A stretch of 15,674 bases of DNA from an uncultured Alphaproteobacteria bacterium (GTDB lineage Bacteria; Pseudomonadota; Alphaproteobacteria; RF32; CAG-239), in contig CALXTG010000148.1 of assembly GCA_944391355.1 (NCBI GenBank), positions 1 through 15,674 on the forward strand, written 5' to 3'. The notes beneath the pieces were generated by a model that made no database searches, was not told where the DNA came from, and saw nothing but the letters and a program-made list of their open reading frames with translations. Positions 1-7,186 of the stretch are shown piece by piece. A program made the translations under genes and the position numbers. Every line of letters starts with the position of its first letter. Positions within the stretch are counted from its first letter, which is position 1.

Positions 1-27
1 AAAATCAGACGGTTTAGGGGAAATAAT

Positions 28-495
28 ATGGCAGAAGAACATCAACGCCCGTTAATCGGGACGCATTTAATGTTAATACAGAATGGCAGGCTCTTGCTGC
101 AAAAGCGCAACAGCGGGGCTTTGAAGGGCGTTTATACACCGGTTTCCGGTCATGTCGACGGGCATGAAACGGTTATTGAAGCTTGAGTAAGAGCAGCAAA
201 GGAAGAGGCCGGTATTGTTATTCGGCCGGAAGATTTGGAAGTGAAAGTTATTGCCCATTTGCCTGATGCTCCTTACAAAGGCAGGCGCGAGGATATTATA
301 AATTTCTTTTGTTTTACGGATAAATACGAGGGGGTTCTAGAAAATAAAGAACCTGAAAAATGTGAGAGTCTGGCATTTTATGATGTGGAAAATCTTCCGG
401 CCGATTTAATGAATCATATTTTTGATGTGATAAAGGCCTATAAATCCGGACAGACTTATGTTGTTTGGCATGGAAAAAACGCTAAACATACATAG
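28..495 (+). pseudogene. Nudix hydrolase interrupted by an in-frame TGA at 184-186
   Basis: Translation from the ATG at 28 (GGGGA upstream) gives a Nudix-fold protein of about 155 residues in one frame to the TAG at 493-495. The beginning (LIGTHLMLIQNGRLLLQKR) and the Nudix box are typical: GHVDGHE, then EA-stop-VRAAKEEAGI. The only break is TGA at codon 53, two codons before the conserved Arg and inside the seven variable positions of the G-x5-E-x7-R-x-x-x-E-E box. Family members often have Ala, Leu or Cys here. Nothing downstream is frameshifted or eroded. The Nudix family hydrolyses nucleoside diphosphates linked to another moiety; the substrate cannot be told. A single nonsense mutation is the simplest reading. 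A sequencing error or recoding is possible, but TGA ends other genes here (1434-1436, 5874-5876). Confidence 0.8.
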
Positions 496-554
496 TCTGG
501 GAAGATTAAGGTTTATTGTTTGTTTTAATTTGTAAAATATTTAGGGAAACGTAC

Positions 555-890
555 ATGGACAGCAAATTATATTTGAAAGAAAATCCGACTTTGAAAGATT
601 TTCAACAATATGTCAGAGAGCTTAAAATTGAACGTGGTTTTTCAACCGAAAATAAACCGTTTGAATGTATGTTGATGGCCGAAGAGGTTGGCGAGCTTTT
701 TTCGGCAATCAGAAAAAATATGAAAGGCGGATCAGTCGGTTCCGGATCAACGGTTGGCAATGTTAAGCTGGAATTGGCGGATGTTTTTATCTATCTCTGT
801 TCAATTGCCAATCAGCACGGTATAGATTTGGAAGAGGCTTTTCGGGAAAAAGAAGAAATTAACAAACAAAGAACCTGGAAAAGATTATAG
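555..890 (+). CDS. MazG-like nucleotide pyrophosphohydrolase
   Basis: A protein of 111 residues from the ATG at 555, preceded by AGGGA at a good distance. An upstream in-frame start near 516 has no ribosome binding site and adds residues outside the family pattern. The all-alpha NTP pyrophosphohydrolase metal site is visible: AEEVGEL (E43, E44, E47) followed by ELAD (E73, D76), the EExxE...ExxD arrangement of MazG and dUTPase-like enzymes. A Gly/Ser-rich loop (residues 58-68) separates the two helices. Such single-domain proteins hydrolyse NTPs or dNTPs to the monophosphate and pyrophosphate, often to remove non-canonical nucleotides; the substrate cannot be read here. The neighbour is a Nudix gene, which would fit a nucleotide-cleaning theme, but co-transcription is not shown. 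Family call is firm, substrate unknown. Confidence 0.85.
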   Translation: MDSKLYLKENPTLKDFQQYVRELKIERGFSTENKPFECMLMAEEVGELFSAIRKNMKGGSVGSGSTVGNVKLELADVFIYLCSIANQHGIDLEEAFREKEEINKQRTWKRL

Positions 891-914
891 ATAATATTTT
901 TGATTTTTAATTTT

Positions 915-1436
915 ATGAAAATACTCATCATTGGCCCTTTAGGCGCAGGAAAATCATCGCTTGCTTATGCAATTAATAAAAAGTTCGATTTGCCGAGATT
1001 GAATTTGGATGAAATCTGCCGGTATGGCAATGGCTGTTATTATTCTTATGAGGAATCTTTTGCAATGATGGATGAATTTTTAGCAAAGCACAGCTCTTGG
1101 GTAGCCGAGGGGTGTCAAAGGCATCTTTTTGAGCGTTTGCAGCCTGATTTAATTGTTGATATGCGGATTAACAGGCTGGTTGCAATCTGGCGTTTTACCA
1201 TGCGTTTTATCAAAGCAAAAAAACTTATTGGTAAAGAGATAGATAAAAATTTGCCGGTGCAAGCTTATCACTATCGTAAGATTGCGATTGCAAAAATCAG
1301 AGAATATGATGCCATTAATCAGGAGATTAACGCCGCGGTAGGGGATTTTTTGAAGAATAAAACCACCCCGACCTTAAAATGTAAGAGTTTTAAGGATTAT
1401 AAAGAGATTTTTTATCAAATTCGGAAGCTTTTATGA
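915..1436 (+). CDS. FlaR-like P-loop kinase/NTPase
   Basis: A protein of 173 residues from the ATG at 915, chosen because MKILIIGPLGAGKSS puts the Walker A motif (GPLGAGKSS) at the usual distance from the N-terminus. No convincing ribosome binding site is seen; a TTG at 900 would add five residues. Further features resemble the adenylate-kinase-like 'topology modulation' (FlaR) group: LPRLNLDEICR after the first helix, WVAEG where the second substrate loop lies, DLIVDMRINRLVAIWR in the central strand and a basic helix in the lid region. These proteins are small nucleoside-monophosphate-kinase-fold enzymes whose substrate is generally unknown. The stop TGA overlaps the convergent gene on the other strand by six bases. 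The fold is confident; the physiological role is not. Confidence 0.75.
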   Translation: MKILIIGPLGAGKSSLAYAINKKFDLPRLNLDEICRYGNGCYYSYEESFAMMDEFLAKHSSWVAEGCQRHLFERLQPDLIVDMRINRLVAIWRFTMRFIKAKKLIGKEIDKNLPVQAYHYRKIAIAKIREYDAINQEINAAVGDFLKNKTTPTLKCKSFKDYKEIFYQIRKLL

Positions 1437-1694
1437 ATTACCGCAGATACAGTTTCCGGAAACGGCCGTACGGGTGCTGACACCGTTAAGACGGCTGATG
1501 CTTTCCGACATGTTATTGATTGTTTCCAGATCTGTGTCGACAACAATGCTCATGACACTGATGTTTTTCGGGCGGTAGGGAATTCCGAGCCGGCCGATGA
1601 TAAGGTGGCGGTGCTGGTGTAAAATTTCATTAAGTTGTCCGACAGAGTTGTAGTCTTCGACAATAATACCGATAACGGCGACATGATTTTCCAT
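1431..1694 (-). CDS. TM1266-type putative iron-only hydrogenase regulator (ACT-like)
   Basis: A protein of 87 residues. The start at 1694 is preceded by AAGGAG at an ideal distance; a start ten residues upstream lacks this. The sequence has the small ferredoxin-like ACT pattern: VAVIGIIVED, a helix with VGQLNEILHQH, then IIGRLGIPYR, NISVMSIVVDTDLETINNM and a final strand. The GRLGIPYR segment is characteristic of the TM1266 family, named as a putative regulator of the [FeFe]-hydrogenase system because it often sits beside hydrogenase maturation genes. No hydrogenase gene lies in this window, so here it stands alone. The C-terminus carries two Cys (CIC), which could bind metal; that is inference. 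It converges with the P-loop kinase gene, overlapping it by six bases. Confidence 0.8.
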   Translation of the reverse strand: MENHVAVIGIIVEDYNSVGQLNEILHQHRHLIIGRLGIPYRPKNISVMSIVVDTDLETINNMSESISRLNGVSTRTAVSGNCICGNS

Positions 1695-1762
1695 AAAATT
1701 TCTCCTTATTTGTTGTCTTGGCAAAATATAATGCTTTTGTTTTAACTATTCAATCAATCTTG

Positions 1763-1796
1763 AAAAAAGCCCGGCTGAATTTATCGGCCGGGCTTT
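1763..1796 (-). terminator. intrinsic terminator after the SemiSWEET-GGDEF gene
   Basis: A 10-bp perfect stem (AAAGCCCGGC at 1766-1775 with GCCGGGCTTT at 1787-1796) and an 11-nt loop, followed on the minus strand by six U. It lies 15 bases past the stop of the gene at 1811-2617. The plus-strand tail is only three T, so action is mainly on the minus strand. Confidence 0.85.
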
Positions 1797-1810
1797 GTCG
1801 GAACAAGAAA

Positions 1811-2617
1811 CTATTTACTCTTTTTTTCGCTGTATAGTTTGACCCGGCTGCGGGGAGTGGCGGTTTTCAGCGCTTCGGCGGCTTTATTGAGTAAAGCTTC
1901 AAGATTATGGTCTTGTTTAGAGCTGCTGATGCCCAAGTTAACATCAAAAGGAATATCCTGATTATCTTTGGTTTTAAGCGAGAGTTTTTTGATATCCTCA
2001 TTCAGGCGGCCGGCAACAATTTTGGCAATCTTATCGTCGGCATTGTCAATGTAAATGCTGAAGCTGTTGTCGTCGTAACGGGCAATCATGTCAGTGTTTC
2101 TCAAGGCTTTATCTAAATATTTTGCCAAAGTTTTCAGTGCCTTGCTTCCGATTTTTTTACCGTGCTTTTCCGTGATGTTCTGATAATTGGCAAAAGAAAG
2201 CATCATAACGGCAAAGTTTTGTCCGGCCGCAAGAGCCTGTCCGATTTTTTCGGGAACGGCCTGGGTAAAGTATTGGCGATTGAAGAGATAAGTTTCGGGA
2301 TCGCGGCGGGCACGTTCGATTTTGTCTTCGGCATCATAATATAATATCAGGCATAAGATGACGAATACGAAGAAGAAAGTAATCAGGTTGGAGAAAACCA
2401 GTATCCAGGATTCAATATAAACGCCGTATGCGAACCAACAAATTGAACCGAGGCTGTACATGATATACATATAGCTGGAAAGATTGGTTACGTTTTTGGT
2501 CTGGACAATACGCAGAGTCTGAATGGCAAAGGTTAAAACCGTTGCCAGACCTGCGGCATAACCGATATAAGGAAACAGGGTTGTTTCAAGCGTTGCTTCG
2601 TCAATATTCATCAACAT
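1811..2617 (-). CDS. SemiSWEET-like membrane domain fused to a degenerate GGDEF domain
   Basis: A protein of 268 residues; the start at 2617 has AGGA nine bases upstream. Residues about 15-95 form three hydrophobic helices spaced like a SemiSWEET/MtN3 (PQ-loop) unit: IGYAAGLATVLTFAIQTLRI with the TKNVTNLS loop, then YIMYSLGSICWFAYGVYI, then LVFSNLITFFFVFVILCLIL. The usual Pro-Gln is replaced by Ile-Gln at 32-33. Residues 105-265 match a GGDEF fold: DPETYLFNRQYF stands for the D-x-LT-x-L-x-NR start, and the signature site reads RYDDNSFSIYI (180-190), so GGDEF is DDNSF. This predicts no diguanylate cyclase activity. The domain may instead sense a ligand or nucleotide. A sugar- or solute-linked sensor is inference; the fusion itself is directly visible in one uninterrupted frame. 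Confidence 0.8.
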   Translation of the reverse strand: MLMNIDEATLETTLFPYIGYAAGLATVLTFAIQTLRIVQTKNVTNLSSYMYIMYSLGSICWFAYGVYIESWILVFSNLITFFFVFVILCLILYYDAEDKIERARRDPETYLFNRQYFTQAVPEKIGQALAAGQNFAVMMLSFANYQNITEKHGKKIGSKALKTLAKYLDKALRNTDMIARYDDNSFSIYIDNADDKIAKIVAGRLNEDIKKLSLKTKDNQDIPFDVNLGISSSKQDHNLEALLNKAAEALKTATPRSRVKLYSEKKSK

Positions 2618-2661
2618 TTTATGTATCCTTTCGCGAGGAATGTTTTTCTGTTTGAATTATT

Positions 2662-2692
2662 TAGACATCAGAAAAGTTAAAATTATTATAAT
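2662..2692 (+). promoter_or_regulatory. candidate sigma70 promoter for the patatin gene
   Basis: TAGACA at 2662-2667 and a perfect TATAAT at 2687-2692 with a 19-bp spacer, longer than ideal, in the AT-rich divergent gap. The gene downstream has a strong GGGAGGAG ribosome binding site just before its ATG at 2763. Confidence 0.35.
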
Positions 2693-2762
2693 TTTTGAAA
2701 ATAAAGGTTTTATTTGCAGCTTTTTATTTTTATAATGCAGCGTTGTTTGGGGAGGAGAAAAG

Positions 2763-3611
2763 ATGAAAACGGGATTAGTGCTGGAAGGCGGCGCGAAACG
2801 CGGTATTTATACGGCCGGCGTGCTTGATGTTTTGTTGGAAAACAATATTCGGGTTGACGGTGTAATAGGGGTTTCTGCCGGAGCAATTCACGGTTGTTCT
2901 TATGTCGCGGAACAGGCGGGGCGCAGTATCCGTTATAATCTGAAATACGGTAATGATTATCGGTTTATGAGTTTTCGCTCCTGGCTGCTGAGCGGTAATA
3001 TTGTTGATACTCAGTTTTGTTATCGGGATCTGCCGGAAAAACTGGATCCGTTTGATAACGAAACGTTTAAAAAATCGGCGACGGCGTTTTATGTTACCTG
3101 TTCGAATTTAGAAACCGGCGAGGCAGAATATATTCACTGCTGGGATTTGGTCAAAGAAATTGATTATTTACGGGCTTCTGCCTCATTGCCGCTGGTTTCG
3201 AGAATTGTTGAAATCGGCGGAAAAAAGCTGTTGGACGGTGGAATATGTGACAGTATACCTTTGCGGGCGTTTATTAACCTCGGATATGAAAAAAATATCG
3301 TGGTACAGACCCGTCCGGCCGGCTATCGTAAAAAACCGGGAATGACCGGCTGGCTGGCGGCGCTGGTTTATCGTAAGTTTCCGCGTTTTGTCCGGGCGGT
3401 TAAGAATCGGCATTTAATGTATAACCGGGAACTTGACTATATTGAAGAAATGCGGGAACAGGGCAAAATTCTGGTTATTCGTCCGAGCCGGCTGATTAAA
3501 ATCGGCAAAATGGAAAGGAATCTTGATATTGTCAAGGAAATGTATGAACTGGGACGCGAAGACGCATTGCGCGAGCTGCCGCGAATCCGCGAATTTCTGA
3601 AACAGTCTTAA
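2763..3611 (+). CDS. patatin-like phospholipase (YjjU/RssA type)
   Basis: A protein of 282 residues from the ATG at 2763 with a strong GGGAGGAG site upstream. All patatin landmarks are present: the oxyanion loop GGAKRG (9-14), the nucleophile elbow GVSAG with Ser38, and the catalytic Asp of DGG at 158-160. The Ser-Asp dyad is therefore intact. The opening (LVLEGGAKRGIYTAGVLDVLL) and the C-terminal IRPSRLIKIGKMERNLD segment resemble E. coli YjjU and related bacterial proteins. These are predicted lipid acyl hydrolases of the cytoplasm or inner membrane face; the substrate is unknown. There is no signal peptide. Its stop overlaps the stop of the convergent methyltransferase gene by four bases. 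It is divergent from the SemiSWEET-GGDEF gene. Confidence 0.9.
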   Translation: MKTGLVLEGGAKRGIYTAGVLDVLLENNIRVDGVIGVSAGAIHGCSYVAEQAGRSIRYNLKYGNDYRFMSFRSWLLSGNIVDTQFCYRDLPEKLDPFDNETFKKSATAFYVTCSNLETGEAEYIHCWDLVKEIDYLRASASLPLVSRIVEIGGKKLLDGGICDSIPLRAFINLGYEKNIVVQTRPAGYRKKPGMTGWLAALVYRKFPRFVRAVKNRHLMYNRELDYIEEMREQGKILVIRPSRLIKIGKMERNLDIVKEMYELGREDALRELPRIREFLKQS

Positions 3612-4375
3612 AGCAGAACCGTCTTAATTCTTTTTTCGGCCAGTCTGCAATAGGCAGGGTCGGTGTCTATACCGCTGAAACGGCGTCCGAGTTTGACGGC
3701 GGCGACGCCGGTTGTGCCGCTGCCCATGAAAGGATCGAGAATATTGTCGCCGGGGCGCGTGGCGGCAATGATAATTCTTTCCAACAGAGCCAGAGGTTTT
3801 TGTGTCGGGTGGCGGCCTAAGGTTTTTTCTTCAAAAGGCGTGGTCGGAATCGACCAGACCGTCCGCATCTGCGTATGCGGTTTTTTGATGGTGTCTTTAG
3901 GAAAATCGCCGTTTTTCATTGCGTCGTAATTAAAGTAATGTTTGCCTTTTTTGCTTTTGCGCGCCCAGATCAGCGTTTCGTGACTGGCGGTAAAATATTT
4001 GCAGGAAAGGTTAGGGCTGGCATTGGGTTTAAACCAGGCGATTTCATTTAAAATATGATAATTGAGCAGCATCATTGCCAGGCCGCAGGAATGGATACTA
4101 TGATAAGTTCCCGATACCCAGATGGTGCCGTCGGGTTTTAAAAGGCGCCGGCAGGCCTCAAGCCAGCGTTTGTGAAACTCATAGTCTTCGGCAATACTGC
4201 GGCTGATGTCCCAGCGTCCCTTATCAATGGTTACCAATCTCCCGTTCTGGCAGCTGGTGCCGCTTTGCGAGAGCAGGTAGGGCGGGTCGGCGAATATCAT
4301 GTCGAAACTTTCGTCGGGAAAGTTTTGCAGAACATCAAAGCAGTCGTCGTTGTAAATTTTAAATGCAGAAGTCAT
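3608..4375 (-). CDS. orphan beta-class DNA methyltransferase (DpnA/YhdJ-like)
   Basis: A protein of 255 residues from the ATG at 4375 (GGGA upstream). Motif IV, DPPY (30-33), lies near the N-terminus, and motif I, DPFMGSGTTG (214-223), near the C-terminus: this is the beta-class order of amino-methyltransferases that act on adenine N6 or cytosine N4. Other conserved pieces are the GTIWVSGTYHSI segment (83-94), PNLSCKYFTASHETLIWARK (121-140) and HPTQKP (189-194). The overall pattern is closest to DpnA and YhdJ-type adenine methyltransferases, but the recognition sequence cannot be read. All catalytic motifs are intact. No restriction endonuclease is adjacent, so it is an orphan within this window. 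It is divergent from the helicase-like/IbrA/IbrB module that begins 240 bases away, a plausible partner. It may also be an independent regulatory methylase. Confidence 0.9.
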   Translation of the reverse strand: MTSAFKIYNDDCFDVLQNFPDESFDMIFADPPYLLSQSGTSCQNGRLVTIDKGRWDISRSIAEDYEFHKRWLEACRRLLKPDGTIWVSGTYHSIHSCGLAMMLLNYHILNEIAWFKPNASPNLSCKYFTASHETLIWARKSKKGKHYFNYDAMKNGDFPKDTIKKPHTQMRTVWSIPTTPFEEKTLGRHPTQKPLALLERIIIAATRPGDNILDPFMGSGTTGVAAVKLGRRFSGIDTDPAYCRLAEKRIKTVLL

Positions 4376-4564
4376 CAGAATCCCGTTTCCTGTTACCGAA
4401 AATTATTCTCCGATATTATCCGGCCGATATGATTATGCAACCCGATAATAAAATTATTCCCCCGAATATAACGGAAAGGTTTATATGAGATATAGCTAAA
4501 TTGTCTAAACCGTGTGCTTGTTGATATTCAGGAACTTAGAGTGGCATTTAAAGATTTTTGAGTT

Positions 4565-4570
4565 TATAAT
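4565..4570 (+). promoter_or_regulatory. candidate -10 element for the helicase-IbrA-IbrB-slyX operon
   Basis: A perfect TATAAT about 46 bases before the chosen start at 4617; no good -35 box is seen at 16-18 bases upstream. A transcript starting near 4577 would exclude the in-frame start at 4512, supporting the shorter protein. The rest of the 4376-4616 gap shows nothing else recognisable. Confidence 0.3.
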
Positions 4571-4616
4571 ATTAGATGTTGGTGATATAAATGTGTGTGT
4601 ATGTCTGAGCGAGATT

Positions 4617-5876
4617 ATGAATGATCTTGATGGAAAGGAACTGAGAGACTGCCAAAGATTTGCGGAACACAGAGCCGGCGCGCTGTTTATGCGAATGGGC
4701 GAAAAAAAGATTCAAACGACTCTGAAATTTATCAAGTTTTTGCAAGATAAATTTGATTACGTTTTATGGATTGCTCCTTCAATGCTGCTGGCGAACAAGC
4801 TCTATCGTTCCAGTATCTGTCTGGCGGCCAGAGGATTGAATAAGAAGATTTGTTTTTATTCAATCGAGGGTGTGTCATCGTCAAATTACCGCTATTTAAG
4901 CTTATACAGCGTGGCGGATAATTATAAGACTTTCTGTGTGATTGATGAGAGTATCGCCATCAAAAACATGGAAGCCGGAAGAACCAGGCGTTTGCTGTCG
5001 ATGTACAGTATGTTTAAATATCGTCTGATTCTGAGCGCGACGCCCCTGACACAAGGACTGATAGATTTGTATTCGCAGATACAGTTTATCAATCCGTCGA
5101 TTTTGAGGATGACCGAAACACAGTTTTCGAATTGTTTTCTGCCGTTCTTTATTGACCGTTTCAGTTTTTATAAGCGCTGGTCGACCCCGCTTAATGAGAA
5201 AAAACTGATGAAACTGATCCGGCCGTATGTTTTTGAATGTGATTTGCATTTGGGACGACGGATAAATTATTTTGATTATGATTGTGAGCTGACCCCGGCG
5301 GAAGAAGACGATTATTTTAATGAAAAATGTCAGTTTCTGGCATCCCGGCCGCAGTTTTGTTTTTTGGAAGTGGTGCAGAAATTTCAGACCGTTTACATCT
5401 ATGCCAAAAATAAAATTCTGATGCTGACGGCTTTGCTGGACCGTCTGATTGAGAAAGGGGAGAAAGCTGTGATTTATGTCCGCTTCCTTGATGAAATCAA
5501 GTTTTTTCGGGAGGTCGGCGTGTTTGAAAAATATAATTATGTGGTGATGACGGCTAAGGTCCGCAAAAGAAAAGTCATCGATGAGTTTTTCCGTAAAGCA
5601 GATTTTATGATCTGTACTTACGGGGTGAGTTTTGAAGGCATGAGCCTGCAATTTTGTAATCATGTGGTGTTTTATACCCAGACGTTTGATTATAAAAACA
5701 AATTGCAGAGCCTGAACAATGTTTATTCCGGCGATGAAGGCCGGGAGATGAATGTCCATAATTTCTGGCTGAATACGGGAATGGACATATTAATTCGGGA
5801 AAGTCAGGCCAAGAAAAAGGGCGTGCTTTCCAATGTGTGTAAAATTATGGGAAAAAACAGAGTGTTAGAGTTATGA
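4617..5876 (+). CDS. short SNF2-like helicase-fold protein with degraded ATPase motifs
   Basis: A protein of 419 residues if started at the ATG at 4617; the frame is open back to 4512, but the family-like sequence begins at about ELRDCQRFAEHRAGALF, as in the SNF2 Q-motif region. The superfamily 2 order is visible: a Walker A position MRMGEKKIQT (25-34), Walker B VIDES (108-112), motif Ia-like IAPS (52-55), motif III SAT (140-142) with the SNF2-style LTQGLIDLYSQIQFINPSIL after it, then a second RecA lobe (about 280-375). Key residues are missing: the P-loop lacks GKT, DEAH is DESI, and the motif VI arginines (usual form Q-x3-R-x2-R-x-GQ) are replaced in QSLNNVYSGDEGR (364-376). It is probably ATPase-poor or inactive, possibly a DNA-binding scaffold. 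Its stop overlaps the next start (ATGA), so the genes are coupled. Start is uncertain. Confidence 0.75.
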   Translation: MNDLDGKELRDCQRFAEHRAGALFMRMGEKKIQTTLKFIKFLQDKFDYVLWIAPSMLLANKLYRSSICLAARGLNKKICFYSIEGVSSSNYRYLSLYSVADNYKTFCVIDESIAIKNMEAGRTRRLLSMYSMFKYRLILSATPLTQGLIDLYSQIQFINPSILRMTETQFSNCFLPFFIDRFSFYKRWSTPLNEKKLMKLIRPYVFECDLHLGRRINYFDYDCELTPAEEDDYFNEKCQFLASRPQFCFLEVVQKFQTVYIYAKNKILMLTALLDRLIEKGEKAVIYVRFLDEIKFFREVGVFEKYNYVVMTAKVRKRKVIDEFFRKADFMICTYGVSFEGMSLQFCNHVVFYTQTFDYKNKLQSLNNVYSGDEGREMNVHNFWLNTGMDILIRESQAKKKGVLSNVCKIMGKNRVLEL

Positions 5877-7174
5877 AGAGATACTTCGAGAAAAATGTTT
5901 ATGATGCGACTCAGGAACGCTTGGAATTTATATTTGATAATTTTGACAATATCTATGTATCTTTCTCCGGCGGAAAAGACAGCGGGCTGCTGCTTAATCT
6001 GGTGCTCGATTATAAAAGGCGGCACAAAATTGCCCGCAAGATCGGTGTCTTTCATCAGGATTTTGAATCGCAGTATCAGCTGACGTCCGATTATGTTGCC
6101 CGTATGTTTGAAAATAATATGCGGGATATCGAGCCTTATTGGGTTTGTCTGCCGATGGGGTCGCGCTGTGCGGTAAGCAATTTTCAAATGTATTGGTATC
6201 CGTGGGATGAGGATATGAAAGATGCCTGGGTTCGGCCGATGCCTAAGATGCCTTATATTATCAATCTGGAAAATAATCCGTTTGATTTTTACCAGCTGAA
6301 GATGCCGCAGGAGGATCTTTATGAAGAATTCGGACGCTGGTATGCCCGCACGCATAAGGGCAGCACAATCTGTCTTTTGGGAATCCGCGCCGACGAATCG
6401 CTGAATCGTTATCGGGCCTATGCCAATGTTCGCAAGAATATTCTCAAAGGAGAAAAATGGACGACCAAACTGGGAGATAATTTTTACAATGCTTATCCGT
6501 TGTATGACTGGACAACCAAAGATGTCTGGATTGCCAACGGCAAGCGGAATTTTGACTATAACCGGATTTATGATCTGTATTATAAGGCCGGTCTGTCAAT
6601 TCATCAGATGCGGGTGGCGAGCCCTTATCATGAAAGCGCCAAAGAAAGTCTGAACTTGTATCGGGTGCTGGAGCCCGATACCTGGGCCAAAGTCGTCGGC
6701 CGGGTCAGGGGGGCAAATTTCGGCGCCATTTATGGTTCGACCCGGGCTCTCGGAATGCGTAAGATTACGCTGCCGCCGGGACATACATGGCGCAGTTATG
6801 TAAAGTTTCTGCTCTCTACTTTGCCTGATGATGTGCGCGCCAATTATATCAAGAAGTTTAAGACCTCGATTAAGTTTTGGTGGCGGCGCGGCGGTGTTGT
6901 CTGTGACGACGCTCTTAAGGAACTTGAAGCCTGTAATTATCAGATCAGGCATAACGGTCCGAGCAAATACAGCCCGAGCAAAGATCAGATACGTTTTCTG
7001 GGAACTCCCGACAATACCGATGATATTAAATCGACCATTGATATTCCGTCGTGGAAGAGAATGGCCATCTGTATTTTGAAAAATGACCATCTTTGCAAAT
7101 ACATGGGTTTTACACAGACGCAAAAGCAGACGCAGCGTCAGCGTAAGTTAATGGAAAAGTATAAAAAGCTTTAA
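5873..7174 (+). CDS. IbrA/YbdN-type PAPS-reductase-fold protein (DUF3440)
   Basis: A protein of 433 residues, start overlapping the upstream stop. It has the N-type ATP pyrophosphatase PP-loop SFSGGKDSG (30-38), followed by GVFHQDFESQYQLT, and later ICLLGIRADESLNRYRAY, the arginine-containing loop of this fold. Length and content match the DUF3440 group that includes E. coli IbrA and YbdN. The catalytic Cys motif of true PAPS reductases is absent, so it should adenylate or bind a substrate rather than reduce PAPS. The C-terminal region is rich in basic and aromatic residues, consistent with nucleic acid binding. It is followed 12 bases later by an IbrB/YbdM-like gene, the standard pair. IbrA and IbrB in E. 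coli are known as activators of immunoglobulin-binding (eib) genes; their biochemical reaction is unknown to me. DndC of phosphorothioation systems shares the fold, but identity of function is not implied. Confidence 0.85.
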   Translation: MKRYFEKNVYDATQERLEFIFDNFDNIYVSFSGGKDSGLLLNLVLDYKRRHKIARKIGVFHQDFESQYQLTSDYVARMFENNMRDIEPYWVCLPMGSRCAVSNFQMYWYPWDEDMKDAWVRPMPKMPYIINLENNPFDFYQLKMPQEDLYEEFGRWYARTHKGSTICLLGIRADESLNRYRAYANVRKNILKGEKWTTKLGDNFYNAYPLYDWTTKDVWIANGKRNFDYNRIYDLYYKAGLSIHQMRVASPYHESAKESLNLYRVLEPDTWAKVVGRVRGANFGAIYGSTRALGMRKITLPPGHTWRSYVKFLLSTLPDDVRANYIKKFKTSIKFWWRRGGVVCDDALKELEACNYQIRHNGPSKYSPSKDQIRFLGTPDNTDDIKSTIDIPSWKRMAICILKNDHLCKYMGFTQTQKQTQRQRKLMEKYKKL

Positions 7175-7186
7175 GGAGAAAGGATA

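Noticed and set aside
1..17. Possible last codons of an upstream gene ending in TAG at 15-17
   Set aside because: Only four codons are visible, which is too little to support a gene.
4541..4560. TGGCAT resembling a sigma54 -24 element before the helicase-fold gene
   Set aside because: No GC-containing -12 element lies at the required distance.
4699..4709. A AAA AAG slippery heptamer in the helicase-fold gene, in the phase needed for -1 frameshifting
   Set aside because: The -1 frame stops within a few codons and the zero frame continues as a recognisable protein, so programmed frameshifting has no clear product.
4902..5759. 285-residue minus-strand open frame inside the helicase-fold gene
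   Set aside because: It is a mirror frame of a real gene, rich in Ile, His and Lys as such shadows are, with no family pattern.
5873..7174. A true PAPS reductase for sulfate assimilation
   Set aside because: The catalytic Cys motif is missing, no sulfate assimilation genes are nearby, and the IbrB-like neighbour fits the DUF3440 group.
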